DNA of 64,000 bases, taken from positions 3,968,001 through 4,032,000 of the forward strand of contig JANFAH010000003.1 in the NCBI GenBank assembly GCA_024663395.1. Reading direction: 5' to 3'. Below are positions 44,199 to 55,529 of this stretch, piece after piece. The stretch is from Pisolithus tinctorius (taxonomy: Eukaryota; Basidiomycota; Agaricomycetes; Boletales; Pisolithaceae). The notes below the pieces were generated by a model. That model was not told the DNA's origin. It made no database searches and saw only the letters and a program-made list of their open reading frames with translations. Made by a program: the position numbers and the translations under genes. Numbering within the stretch: the stretch's first letter is position 1; the number at the start of each line of letters is the position of its first letter.

Positions 44199-45768
44199 TC
44201 AATTCTGAATGATATCGTAGAGGGCAGTGGTGGTCGAAAACCAACGAATACCAACTAAAATGAAAATACTTAATGCCAGGGCACAGAAAAAGTCAAGAAA
44301 ACATCGGCGTCCCCACGGAGGTGAACAGTCACGACTGTCTACGAGATTTCCCTCTGTGCTTTCATTGAATATTACGCACTGAGGGAATATTTATCATCAG
44401 CCTACACAGCGATAATGGACTAGTGCTTACTTCAGTCGACCACACTCGGAGAAGTAATGGATCGCCACTACTTGAAGACCCACTAGCAATGAAGTGCTTG
44501 TTGAACTGAGACGAGTTATACTATCTAGTTGAATCAGTTGCATGTAGAAGGTAAAAATTAAACTGTAATACGCCAACAACTTGTACTGCATGAAGTTCTG
44601 CATACAATGTGAATGATAGGTATGAATAAGAGCATTCAGAAGACATGCCTTTGCCATGGTGTAGTACCTGAGCCAGTTTCCCAGAGTTAACGTCCCACAA
44701 CAATACTTGTCCATTGTCGGAACCGGTAATCGCCATTTTTCCATCTGAATCAAATTGGACATGGCATATATAGTTTTGCCTTATTTTCAACTGAAGATGC
44801 CGAACGTGGTGCAGTGAGGGCGTCGGTTGATCCACCAGGCCATATATATCGACACCATCGATGAGATTCCAGACGAGTAATAGTTGGGAGATTTCATGGT
44901 ACGTGGTGCTCCCTCTAAATGGAAGTAAAGTCACAAAGGAGACCAATGGTCTAAAATAAAGTAAAATACATGCGGGTCCTCATCTTGTGATGGAATATCT
45001 GGTTCCAAGGCGCAATCTTCCAAGCGATGCTGAAATCCAACTAAGTAGAATTTCAATTAATGAAGACCAAATCATACACTTCACGTGAATCCAGGAATGC
45101 AAACACTAGACAATGACCTTGGTTGAAGAAGTGAGCGGATATGGGCAGCGAAGGTAGCCGTGGATGTTGAGGGGGTGGGTGGACTTGGGCCAGGTGGAGG
45201 CTCACTGTACGTACCCTGCATGAACAATGATAGGATGTGGTTAATGGTGCTCGGCTCACCGCTGTTTTCTTTCGTTATTTGATACAGTGCAATCCTCCCT
45301 TGCGTAGTTAAAACCAAGAAGTTGTGGGTTTGGTCCAGCTCCATATATTCTACCGCAGAATCGAAGACCGTCTCCATATGGACCCATTCAAAGAGTACCT
45401 GTCAATTTTAAGTGATTGATGCTGCCTGTAAATCATCAAACCCACTGATCCAACATTGAAACGCCATACGACAATGGTCCCATTGGCGCCTGCAGACAAT
45501 AGATAATAAATGTTGTTGTGAACATCATCCCGAAGCCACTTAAGGGACACCACAGGGCCCTGCTTTGGTCTTAAGCGTCTGCGAAGGCTTCCGTCCTCCA
45601 GTGACCAGATGATGACATGCCCATCATCACCTGTTTTCTGTGAGCACACACCACCACCATATGCCAATGACTTACTACCACTGGCAATGTAGCTCCGTCA
45701 TCCATGAATGCAACGCAATTGATAGGGCCGGAGTGCCCTTCGAGAGACCATTTTAGCCCGTATTCCAT
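44199..45768 (-). CDS. WD40-repeat protein with C-terminal membrane segment (cargo 2)
   Basis: The ATG at 45768 is followed by LEGHSGPINCVAFMDDG, then DDGHVIIWSLEDGSLRRRL, GPVVSLKWL, SAGANGTIVVWRF, a central helical exon with a Pro-rich loop, DGVDIYGLVDQ, ITGSDNGQVLLWDVNSGKL and ASGSSSSGDPLLLRVWSTE. The last exon encodes a membrane helix (LDFFCALALSIFILVGI, about 44250-44300) and stops at 44199. Splice sites look usable. It has the same plan as cargo 1, so the pair is a tandem duplication in the same orientation. Role unknown; propellers of this kind scaffold protein complexes. Confidence 0.72.
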
Positions 45769-46111
45769 TATAGGTTGAGTATTCGCATCAACAAAATGGC
45801 ATACGATTGACGACCATTGTAGGTGGTCATGTGATCTGTCTCGTGAAACCCTCGCATTAATGTCTCGTAGATGGTGCGCTAGTATACCCTTAAATACTGT
45901 GTGATCGACATCTATCAAAAATCGAAGAATGTATTCACCAATGCAGTATAAATGACAATGACATGTACCAGTAGAATTAAAGTGTGTCTGCAGGATAAAT
46001 CACATATTTAAGCCAGCCCGATGTTGAGTCACCACGGAGTACTTTGTATGAAGCCATTAAAGGCTGGGTGCGCACTTCGAAGCCGCAAGCCTCGGCCTGA
46101 CACTTGGATAC

Positions 46112-47674
46112 TCAGGGCCTTCGGAGAATCATGTTGAGGGTCAACCTTTGACCGTGCCCACAGATGAATAGCTGCACACTTCGGACATGCCATGGGGAGG
46201 GAGGTACCCCACAGGTCGCCGGTGGCTGTGGTACCAAGAATATCTGTATCCGGTGATGAGAGGACGGGCTGTAGAAAGGGCAGGGCCCGGTAAGAGGAGG
46301 CCCCTGGGCAAACTTAAACCCGAAACATGAAAAAGGATCACGTCCTGTGTGCATCCTCAGTGCAAGCGAACCCTCGAGTAGGTCAGGCAGGACGTCTGCG
46401 AGGTAATGTCCCTCAATCAGGACCTTGACACCATACGACACAATAAACAACTTGAGGGTAGCGCTGATGAAGTCTGCTGCGGTGAATGCGAGGGTGAACT
46501 CCAGCTGGAGACTTGGGAAGGCTTGGTAAAATCGTCAAAAATAATCATAAGCAAGTCATACCGTGCAATCGATTGTTTTAGCGCATCAAACGATTCCTGA
46601 AACGATACGACAGGTCCACAAGTCAGCATGACAAGCGTGGAAGCATGGACCAGATCAGCAAGCGGAGGAGAGAATAACCATCCCATGAACTACGTAGAAA
46701 CGAGTAAGATTGCGATAAAAATGTCAATTTAATGCGCACCTCGTTGACCTCCATCGCAACGTCTTTGCCGTCCTCGCCCTTGCCAGCAAAGAGGTCGCCG
46801 CGGGTCACTTCACTGTGGATGGTCACGAAGATGATGGTGCGGCTGAACCTCCTTGCCACCAGTGTCGCGCTGAGCTTCTTGACCTTCGCCTTCCATCGAT
46901 TTACCTTTGTTTGGGTGCCAATGTCGAAGGTAACAGCTAGATACTGCAGGGATTCCTTCGTGTGATACTCCTCGAGAGTCGTTTTGAGCAGCTGCGGCAG
47001 AGAACCAGGAACTGCCATTCCCGTGCATTGCAGATGGAGGATCAGAGTGGATTCGGCGGAGACTTGGGATTTCGAGGACCTTTTGCAAACACCAGACATG
47101 ACGAGAGGTTTTTCAAGCAGGTGGATGGTCTCCCCTGTGCACAGTGCGCGTGAAGGCCTTGCATTGTTGTTAGCTTAGTTCAGAGCGTCGATGACGTGTG
47201 ACTCACAAAGTAGGGCATCAATTTTTTGCGCTTTGATGCACCCTCCGCAAGCTCGTGGCAACCGGGACATTGGAAGTTGACATCCATGGCACACACCTTC
47301 TTTATGGCCTGTTGCGGTAAACCTAAGCAGCGCTCGCACACCACGCGTGGACAGGTCTTGCAGTCAAATAAGAAGTTACCACCATCATGGCAAAGGTAGC
47401 AATACTGAATGTGATAGCGCGTCAGTGGACACTGGAGGCAGTATAAAGGAGATATCAGACGTACTCTGTTAGATGTCCACTGCTCAGGTACAATATCACC
47501 TGGGATCTCCAGGCTCTGTGGGCGAGATGAGGGAGTGGGTGTCAGTGAGCAAAGAGAGGAAGTCGATTCCGCAGATACCGCTCGAGTGAAGGCGGTGTGA
47601 GCCGGGTGGATGAACTTGACTCGTGTAGCAGTACCACATGCACTTTTCTTAGCTGTCTGCTTCGTTCGAGCCAT
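46112..47674 (-). CDS. histone H3 tail-mimic protein with PHD-like zinc cluster (cargo 3)
   Basis: The ATG at 47674 gives MARTKQTAKKSACG. After Met, nine of the first ten residues equal the H3 tail (ARTKQTARKS), with Arg8 as Lys; positions matching K4 and K9 are kept. A cysteine cluster follows (CLQC, CYLCHDGGNFLFDC, CPRVVCERC, CPGC, about 47230-47430), PHD-like in pattern. After an intron at about 47155-47213 comes a long mixed domain to about 46100 that I recall, unverified, from a family of Agaricomycete H3-mimic proteins. A one-base frame change near 46540 and another near 46230 break the C-terminal part, so it may be a recent pseudogene. It could bind or decoy histone readers; that is inference. 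Confidence 0.65.
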
Positions 47675-47814
47675 GGATATTGCCAAAGAGTGAAGGAATA
47701 ATTGAGAACGCGTCGCACAACGCGCTACCACGCACGATCTTTAAAAAATTGAAACTCAGAATCGAAGCCACATTTGTCGTCGTTTCTGTTGCCTTTTCAC
47801 TCTGATCAAGCAGG

Positions 47815-48383
47815 TGCTCGCTTGCCCAGCTCACGGAAACTGTTGGCTGTCGTCGGACATGTTGCCCATTCCAGTGAGTAGGTGCTTGCCCACCCGATTT
47901 CCCTCTGTCTCGTGCTTGCCTCGTTCACTGGAAATGCTGGCTGTCATCTGACATGTTGCCCATTTCAGTGAGCAGGCGCTCGCCCACCCGATTCCCTCTG
48001 TCTCGTGCTTGCCTTGTTCACTGGAAATGTTGGCTGTCATCTGACATGTTGCCCATTTCAGTGAGCAGGCGCTTGCCCACTCGATTCCCTCTGTCTTGTG
48101 CTTGCCTTGTTCACTGGAAACTGTTGGCTGTCGTCGGACATGTTGCCCATTTCAGTGAGTAGGTGCTTGCCCACCCGATTCCCTCTGTCTCGGCTTGCCT
48201 TGTTCACTGGAAATGCTGGCTGTCATCTGACATGTTGCCCATTTCAGTGAGCAGGCGCTTGCCCACCCGATTCCCTCTGTCTCATGCTTGCCTTGTTCAC
48301 TGGAAATGTTGGTTGTCATCGGACATGTTGCCCATTTCAGTGAGTAGGTGCTTGCCCACCCGATTTTCCTGTCTCGTGCTTCC
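47815..48383. repeat. minisatellite of six 93-94-bp units
   Basis: The word GTTGCCCAT recurs at 47861, 47955, 48048, 48142, 48234 and 48327, a period of 92-94 bp. Units share CACTGGAAATG and TTTCAGTGAGCAGG words and differ mainly by C/T and G/A changes. It lies between the H3-mimic gene start and the methyltransferase fragment. Confidence 0.9.
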
Positions 48384-48830
48384 CGTGTAGTGAGGCTGAC
48401 AACGACTGTGCAAGGTCCCCAAGGTATGTCATGCAAGTGCGTTCGTCAAACCGGCCCCTTCCGGGTGCTGGTCTGGGCCAACTCGTCTACGATGTCGCCA
48501 ATCTCGGTTTGTCTGTCCCCATCCCTCATTTGCCATGTAGTGAGGCTGACAATGACGCACAAGGTCCCCGAGGTATGTCGTGCAAGTGCGTTCATCAAAC
48601 CGGCCCCTTCCGGGTGCTGGTCTGGGCTGACTTGTCTACAACGTCATCAATCTCGGTTTGTCTGTCCCCGTCCCTCGTTTGCCGTGTAGTGAGGCTGACA
48701 ACGACGCGCAAGGTCCTCGAGGTATGTCGCACAAGTGCGTTCATCAAACCGGCCCCTTCCGGGTGCTGGTCTGGGCCAACTCGTCTACGGTGTCGCCAAT
48801 CTCGGTTTGTCCGTCCCCGTCCCTTGTAAC
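48384..48830 (+). repeat. three tandem 149-bp units, each with a methyltransferase SAM-motif exon
   Basis: Units start GTGAGGCTGACAA near 48388, 48538 and 48687. In frame each holds LPGAGLG followed by LVYDVANLG-like residues, the glycine loop of a class I methyltransferase, and a splice donor (CTCG|GTTTGT). The third unit splices naturally onto the next exon at 48860. The Arg codon after GLG is CAA, TGA and CAA in units 1 to 3. Confidence 0.85.
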
Positions 48831-49563
48831 CCTACCTTCTCCCTCATGGTTTTCATAGGCTTTGCATGTCAAGGAAACGAGTTTTCTCATTGTATGCTAC
48901 TTGCTTCCTACCTCATTCTCAACAGGTACTGTTGGATCTATCACAGCTGCTCTCACCGACCTCTAACACTCGCGTTCACCGTTCACCTCTTACCTTTCAC
49001 CGTGGCAGGACCCAATTGATCGACGAACACTATATATCCCTATATTCACTCCTTCTCCAACATACTATCCCGCGAAACCTTGCTTAGAGCCGTCACCATT
49101 CCAGATATCCTTCCCTCTGACCTCCCTCCAGGCTCCAACTTTTCTCTCATTGCTGGTACGTCTATATATACATCCCTCTGAGCATCTTTAAGCTATCAAA
49201 CTCACGATTCATAGGCAACTTCGAGGAAATATACAGCGCAGAGAAAACAGATGAGAACGAGCTACATGCAGGGAAATGGGATGCTATTCTAACCTGCTTA
49301 TTCATCGATACCGTTCGTCTCTTTCTTCCCTCCCATCTACGTCCTTCATACCTCCATGCTGACCAGACCTCTAGGCTGAAAACATCATCAACTATCTCCA
49401 TGTCCTCCACCGCATCCTCACACTTGGCGGAGTCTGGATCAACCCACGTATGTCCTATTTGTCCTGAATCACGCTCCATCAATACCAACGAAATGAGTAT
49501 CCTTCAATTGGATTGTACCTAGCTGAGGTCAAAGAACTCGCTCGTATGATTGGGTTTAAGTTA
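48725..49563 (+). pseudogene. carnosine N-methyltransferase-like (N2227 family) gene, 5' truncated
   Basis: From the third repeat unit, PGAGLGQLVYGVANLG splices (intron about 48813-48859) to FACQGNEFSHCMLLASYLILN. Then follow, after introns, SFSNILSRETLLRAVTIPD, LPPGSNFSLIAGNFEEIYS, KWDAILTCLFIDTAENI, LHRILTLGGVWINP and EVKELARMIGF. These match, from memory, the order of the N2227 family, which methylates carnosine-like dipeptides with SAM. The N-terminal exons are replaced by the repeat array and the C-terminal end after 49563 is missing, so it should not be functional. Confidence 0.72.
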
Positions 49564-50295
49564 TACGTACGTCATTGTCATTCCCTTTCTTGTCTGTCTT
49601 TCGTTCATGCGTCATGTATACACTGGCTTGCTCACTTGTACGATCGACACGTCCCATTCAAGTAACGACTACTCGATGCTCGGATATGTTTAGCAGCATT
49701 TTGGAAGGCAGTCAAAGTATCGCCGGCGGATTAGTATGTACGTGGCTGCCGCTGGCAGGCTGTTGCTGGGATCTTGGTTGGTGGTGTATATATCCTACAT
49801 GGGGAACTGGTTTTGATGTAGAGAGGTTGCCGAGTAGTATCATATAGAAACTTACATGTGTGCCCCCCGCTATGGAAGCACATGTGTTTCTTTGCATGAC
49901 TGGCCAGCCATTTGAGGGGGGAAACAAGTTGGAAATCGAGAATGCATAGCGGTATCAAATCCACCAAGCTAGCGACATAGAACGGTATTGGTATTTGCTA
50001 ATCTAGCAGATGATTCAGCTGCCTAAGGGTATCAACGTGTATAGACGATTTCCCATTAGGTCGTAAACAAAATCGTCAGATAGCTGTAATATACAAGTAA
50101 TAATCACCGTCCGTCTGTACCAGATATTGCACCACAAGCTTATCATAGTTTTATGATCGTGCTCGAGCCATCGACATGCGGCTGGGCCGAGAGGAAACAG
50201 TTGTCACGTCCGGACTTTGCTGCTGTTACCAGATCGAAAATATGAGCATGTTTCGGAATGCCGCAATGCATGATTAAAAAAACTCACCACAAGCT
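49564..50295. other. non-coding stretch after the methyltransferase fragment
   Basis: It shows short overlapping frames on both strands only. I see no continuation of the methyltransferase C-terminus and no other motif. Confidence 0.5.
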
Positions 50296-51149
50296 TCAAG
50301 CATCGTAGAAAATGTCTGCCCAAACGTTGGGCTCGTTGAGATGTGGATCAGCGTCGACCTGTTTTGCTGGGGGTCCTAAAATGTCATTTACCGTGTTGAT
50401 CATATTTCCAGCGAGGTCGTTCTCGATAGGTTTGTTTTCGACATCGGTTAGACAACCAGCAATGGGACAAGTATAGTGGGCAGCGTAGATATGCTTGTTT
50501 TCAAAGAGTTCCTTGAGCTTTGCCGCCGTCACCGGTTTCTGTTTCAAGTGAGCAGGAATGGTGTCTCGCCACCTTAACTGCCTCAGCAGACTGTTATGGA
50601 ACCATTTTCGGAGGCAACCATAACAGAAGGAGTGGCCGCAATCGACCAAGCTGGTAAGCACCGATAACGATTAGGCAGTAGTGCGTAGATACCGTAGAGC
50701 ACTTACGTGAATGGGCGATCAATGCACCTCTGACATACACCACACTTGACAGTGTCCGCATGCACAGGCTCTGAACTAATCCAAACATCGATAATCAGTG
50801 ACTGTTCTCTTGTGTTGTGCAGTACTCACTCGTTCCATTATCTTCCAGCAGATCTTCCTCTGCCCCCTTGGCATTAGCATGGGCCTTCTCTGCTGTCTCT
50901 TTTTCGGTCATCAACTTCTGAACTTCCTGCATGCAATCAGAATTTGCGTTTATACAGAACAGTTTCGCTTACCCTACGAGATCGCTTCACATCTTCTTCG
51001 AGCAAATCCACGATTTGCGACATCTTCTGGAGTAAGTCCTTGGGTTCGAGGTCTTTATCACCATCTGCAGGGAGGTTCGAAGCGCGAGACAGTGCTGATC
51101 GACCTTTGCGCGGAGAGCATCTCTGTGTATCAGAGCGAACGGGGGCCAT
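50296..51149 (-). CDS. RING-finger protein, probable E3 ubiquitin ligase (cargo 4)
   Basis: The ATG at 51149 opens an exon with a basic N-terminus and a coiled-coil segment (SQIVDLLEEDVKRSRR). The next exon continues the helix (LMTEKETAEKAHANAKGAEE). The RING is split by an intron: CGVCQRCIDRPFT, then LVDCGHSFCYGCLRKWF, and the last pair in YTCPIAGC after an insert. The cysteine/histidine pattern is complete for a C3HC4-like finger. The tail (to TAA-type stop at 50296) is acidic. Four exons, no frame damage seen. As an E3 it would move ubiquitin to unknown targets. Confidence 0.8.
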
Positions 51150-51321
51150 GAAGAGCAGCCGTGTTAGGTGGGGCGATGATGTAGTGGGGACTAAGGGTGG
51201 TGGTGAGTCAAATCGACCTGGATGCTGGCGCACTTATAGGTTGCAATCTCTCTCCTTTTCAGAACGACACTTTTCACAAATCACACATTCTTCTGCGTCC
51301 TTGATTCGAAAGTGTCCTCAT

Positions 51322-51581
51322 GGTGCGGACACAAGATTATTTGCTGTCATAGCTGAGTTTTGTGATATGAGCACCGTACTTGGCTTTTTTCACGTTAACC
51401 ACGTTGCAGGGACAAGCGACCAATGTCGTGCATTCACCACAAAGGACACGGTGCGGACACAAGATTATTTGCTGTCATAGCTGAGTTTTGTGATATGAGC
51501 ACCGTACTTCGTCTTTTTCACGTTTAACACAGTTGCAGGGACAAGCGGCCAATATTTGTCGTCCGTTCACCACAAAGGACA
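51322..51581. repeat. 128-bp tandem duplication
   Basis: GGTGCGGACACAAGATTA starts at 51322 and again at 51450; the two units stay nearly identical through AAAGGACACGG. They lie in the gap between the divergent RING gene and companion gene, with no ORF of note. Confidence 0.9.
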
Positions 51582-52074
51582 CGGTTTTCACTCTTCACAA
51601 ATTCACACCGCGGATCATCGCTGATGCTACACGTTGCGGCGGCCAATAATTCCAATCACTGCTTTATCTGACTGACATACCTTAACTCTTTGTCTCCTAG
51701 TTTTCGTTCCCTTACGCTCCAGCAGCCTGATCAAATAGGTAGTGGCTGTGCTGCCCCGTGATGGATGTCCTAGTCTTAGCTCACAGAAACTTTTGCATCC
51801 CTGTGAGCGGCTTGTGATTTTATTTACGGTCGACGAAACGACCGTCACGGATTTTAGAGATTCTGTCCAACAGAATGCATATCGGGACTGGCGGGTTATA
51901 TGATAGATCTTGTCCTAAGGTAAGCGCACACTTGGATATTATTCTTCAGGTATTTGATTTGCTTCCTGGATGTCGCCAATATCTTTGTCTTTTATTCTTT
52001 CAAGGGTGCAGGGACATCTACCTCTATTTATTCGAGTATCCTGCCCCCTTCTCTCGTCTATCAGCGCTGCACCA
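51582..52074. other. intergenic region between RING gene and companion gene
   Basis: Nothing recognisable. The 73-codon minus-strand frame at 51627-51848 has no supporting feature. Confidence 0.45.
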
Positions 52075-54447
52075 CATGGATTCTGAAGGTTAGAGTAACT
52101 TGTTTTTTTCTTGGCTTGCTCATTCCTCATCATGCACAGAAGATTCTTCGGTAGACCCACAAGAAGGTCGTTTGGCCCCGAAACGCCCCTCGGATGACGC
52201 TGTGGACACAAGGGCATCATATTCCCAAATCATCGAAAGTGGATTTGACATCACTTGCACCGCAAGTAGGTAATTCGACACCGGAAGCACAAGCTGCTCG
52301 AGCGTCACAACAGCGGCTGCTTGGTGCCCTTACGCAAATGATGTCGGTCCAGCAACCAGTAAGGACTCCATTGAGATGAGATAAGATGGATAGAGGCTGA
52401 TCTGACTTTAGCCTAGGTCTTTCTGTTGTGACGTCTACATCTCAATCCCCATTACTGCCAGTGAACCAAGCTTCATCGAGACAGTCAAGAGAGTCAACCC
52501 CAATCTCCTCGAGACGGTCAAGGGAATCAACTCCAGCTGATTGGCGGACGCCCCCCATCTCCAGGGAGAATACACCTGTCCAATGTTCGCGTGATGTTCG
52601 ACAGCCTTCTATGCCATCAAGCGGTTCTACGATTAGGATGCACACGATAGCACACCCCCAAACTGCACAACATGCCACTTCCATACAAGTGTGTCTCTCT
52701 TGCAGCGAATATCCCATTCTAATAGGATACCTGGTCTATCTAGGCAATTTTGGATTCTCAGCAGGTTGCGCGAGCTGTAGGCGGAAAAGGGAAACAGATG
52801 GCCATCGAGACCAATAGTGACAGTCAGGTAAGGCTAGTTCGTCGGTTTGTTACATGTCCTCACATCAAAAACTTCCACAGGTCGAATTTCGTATGCACGA
52901 TCTGGGGCTTCCTCCATGGCCATCTGTATCTCAGCCCCCACCACCACCTGCGCAGTTTTTTTCTTCGTTGGAAAATATGCAGGCTCGGCCCCAGTTCCGG
53001 GCGCCGAGCGCTTCGTCATCTCCATTGCCGGCTGCAATAGGCCATGACATCCCATGACCGACATCTTCTGTCCCCCCACCAGCTCAATCGAACACGTCGC
53101 CAAGCAACGCTCCATCAGTCCATGATCGACCTGATGACAATGCCCTCAGCGAGGTGGTGGCTCCGTTACTATCTTACTTCTCCACAGGAATGGACACTCT
53201 ATTGGACTCCATTCGGAAGTCGCAGGCAACATCTCACGAGACCGTGATGAAGGAGATCGGTACCATCCGTGAACAGTTGAGGACATCTAACCTAGCCTCG
53301 AAGGATCAGCCCGGTCTTGGCGAAGGAGAAAGTGGCAACTCATTCCACCGACCACAGAAAAGGGCCGCTAAACGACGTCATTTCGTCGCAGCCAATCCGG
53401 ATGTCCCAATCACTGGGCAAGATGAACAAGAACACTCAGCATTCACGGTAAGGTATTACCTCTATCCTGTATATTTGGTGCTTATTTCCTCGACAGAGCT
53501 GCATTCGCATTCATACCCTTACTTTATTGAAAATAAAGGGATACAAGTATTTACGCAATGCAAAATGTACACTCTCGCAACTGGAAGTTGACGAATACGA
53601 GCAAGGCCTTCCAGGGTGCCTCCAAGTCACTCCGAATAACTTTATGGTCGACTGTTTGCGTAATCGAGATTCGCCGTTCAACCAAGATGCGGCCACTGTT
53701 TTTGCTGAAGACTTTCTAGACAAGGTTACAAGACATTCTTGGTATGCTTCCGCCAACATCCCAGAACGTTACCGCAATTATGAGACAATTTGCGCTGGCA
53801 TTCATCGCACATCTTGCTTATGTCAAGGCTTGTTACAGGCAGGTGGTTGCTGCTGTGGATGAAGACCCGGACAAGGCGATACAAGCAACAAATGCTCGTC
53901 TACAGAAGTCCTCCCGTGGCTCAAGGAAAGTGCGCATAAGTTTGCCTCTTCTTTTTTTTTTTGTGGTGTCGAGTTTGTTCGTTTTGTTTAGCTACTTAAA
54001 ATGCGTCTTGATGCGATGGCCGACCACCCAACGCTTCGACAGCACCTTCCTCTTATCAATGGTTTAGGCACACAAGCCATGAGCTCAGATGAATCCGAGG
54101 ACGAGGTCAGGAGAACAATATCTTATCCTCGTGTATACCCTGCTTGGCGTAGCAATGAGTTTGCTAGTCTTCTGTGGCAAGCAGATGATGTGGTGGCAGC
54201 CAATGCTATGGTCACAATCGGTAAACGCAAGAGGGCAGGGACTCAGCTCCGGCTTCGCCCCCACAGCGGAAAGGTCAACACCAAAGCTGCTGCACCCCCT
54301 GGGCTTCCTCGTAATTGCTATAATGCCTCTTGGCTTGCCAGCTTACTTCCACGCCAAGTCAAGGCACTCCGGGTGCAAGAGAAGGACTATGACTTTGGTA
54401 GTAGTATGCCTAGCTCATCTACATCTTCTAACACGATGCGGTACTGA
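52075..54447 (+). CDS. companion ORF of the CACTA unit, unknown family (TnpA-like role possible)
   Basis: A short first exon (ATG about 52075) splices to a Ser/Thr/Arg-rich region with RESTP repeats (about 52480-52560), then Pro-rich and Gln-rich segments, a helical part (about 53154-53440), and a conserved-looking C-terminal domain in two exons (YLRNAKCTLSQLEVDEYE; RQFALAFIAHLAYVKACYR; MSSDESEDE; GLPRNCYNASWLASL) ending at 54447. I recall this C-terminal domain from very numerous Agaricomycete proteins near Plavaka-type transposases (memory only). A one-base frame change near 52228 is needed to join two exon parts. By analogy to plant CACTA elements it could be the second, DNA-binding protein; this is inference. 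Confidence 0.55.
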
Positions 54448-54506
54448 TATATAACCTTGATATCTTTGAAATATAACGTGTATCTCGCGACAGACCATCA
54501 TACGTG

Positions 54507-54662
54507 CTTATCCACCCCAAAATTGTTTGAGGTATCCATGCTACACAAAACGCATTTCGGCTGTGCCGGTGTCCTTCCCCTCAGCCTATCCACCCCAAAG
54601 TTGTTTGAGGTATCCATGCTACATGCAATGCATTTCAACTGTGCCAGCGTCCTCGCCCTCAT
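54507..54662. repeat. 78-bp tandem duplication
   Basis: TATCCACCCCAAARTTGTTTG occurs at about 54509 and 54587, a 78-bp period, with divergence mostly at CpG-type sites. It lies just after the companion gene. Confidence 0.88.
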
Positions 54663-54986
54663 CTTTGCCCTGTCACCACCAACCTTGTTTTTGAGGTACA
54701 TTGTTGCGAAATCTTGCGCAGGCCATTGATCCTGATATTGATTGAGGATCGGGAATCGAGTCCGAGCCTGTAGAATAATTTCATCACCTTTCTGCTGTCA
54801 ATGGCGGTACCAATCTTACAGCATTACGAAACATTATGACTGCCTCGGGGGTTTGCTGTGGGAATGTTAACCTCAAGTTGAGGCATTCTTCACACACTTC
54901 GTGCAGCCCTTCCTGTTATTGTGAAATGTGAAATGTGAAATGATTGTGGCCTACCTGCACGGACTTGTACGTCTTCTCGTTCCAAT

Positions 54987-55511
54987 TTAATACATGACGC
55001 AGCGTATATCCTCCGTGATTTGGTTTTGACAGGGCACCGCAGTGGCCGAGGAATCAGACCATTTCCCTGAACAGGCAATAACTCGACCTCTTGCTCCTGC
55101 GACAGACGAACTGGTATCGAAGTCATAGATTCGACGAAGAGTAACTCTAGATGCACAAGGACTTGGACTACGATCCCTGTCAAAGATCCTTCTGAGAGTT
55201 ATGGGGGGGTAGTGTGGCTGATAGTCCATGGAAGTGTAAGAAATGGTGAGTGGATGGCCTTCATTGTGCTCCTTTATTACCCACAGTAACAGATCTTTTC
55301 CCGATTGCGATTGCTTTGTGCAGAGATTGGGTGTGAATGTAGGTAGACAGTGAGCAGGGATGACGTCGCCTGGAGCTTCCCCCTGATGCCTTTGTGTACC
55401 CTGCAGACATTTGGGGTTCCTGTCAAGGTTGAATTGGACTGATTCAATGATGAGCCTCGTGCAGTCGTGACCATTTATAACTGGTCGATTTCCTTCCCGA
55501 TTTCCTTCCAT
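54987..55511 (-). CDS. 174-codon ORF, unknown, doubtful
   Basis: An open minus-strand frame from 55511 to 54987. It contains an internal near-repeat (PPITLRRIFDRDRS and RVTLRRIYDFDTS) and otherwise no known motif. Composition is mixed and there is no intron evidence. It may be chance. Confidence 0.25.
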   Translation of the reverse strand: MEGNREGNRPVINGHDCTRLIIESVQFNLDRNPKCLQGTQRHQGEAPGDVIPAHCLPTFTPNLCTKQSQSGKDLLLWVIKEHNEGHPLTISYTSMDYQPHYPPITLRRIFDRDRSPSPCASRVTLRRIYDFDTSSSVAGARGRVIACSGKWSDSSATAVPCQNQITEDIRCVMY

Positions 55512-55529
55512 TCAACAATCCAAACGCAC

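Noticed and set aside
42201..45768. NLR-type immune receptor
   Set aside because: WD40 repeats are clear, but no NACHT or NB-ARC P-loop precedes them.
47815..48383. CRISPR-like array
   Set aside because: Whole units repeat without unique spacers, and the genome is eukaryotic.
48431..48829. 132-codon plus-strand ORF over the 149-bp repeats
   Set aside because: The frame crosses exon, intron and repeat borders of the methyltransferase fragment and reflects repeat periodicity, not a gene.
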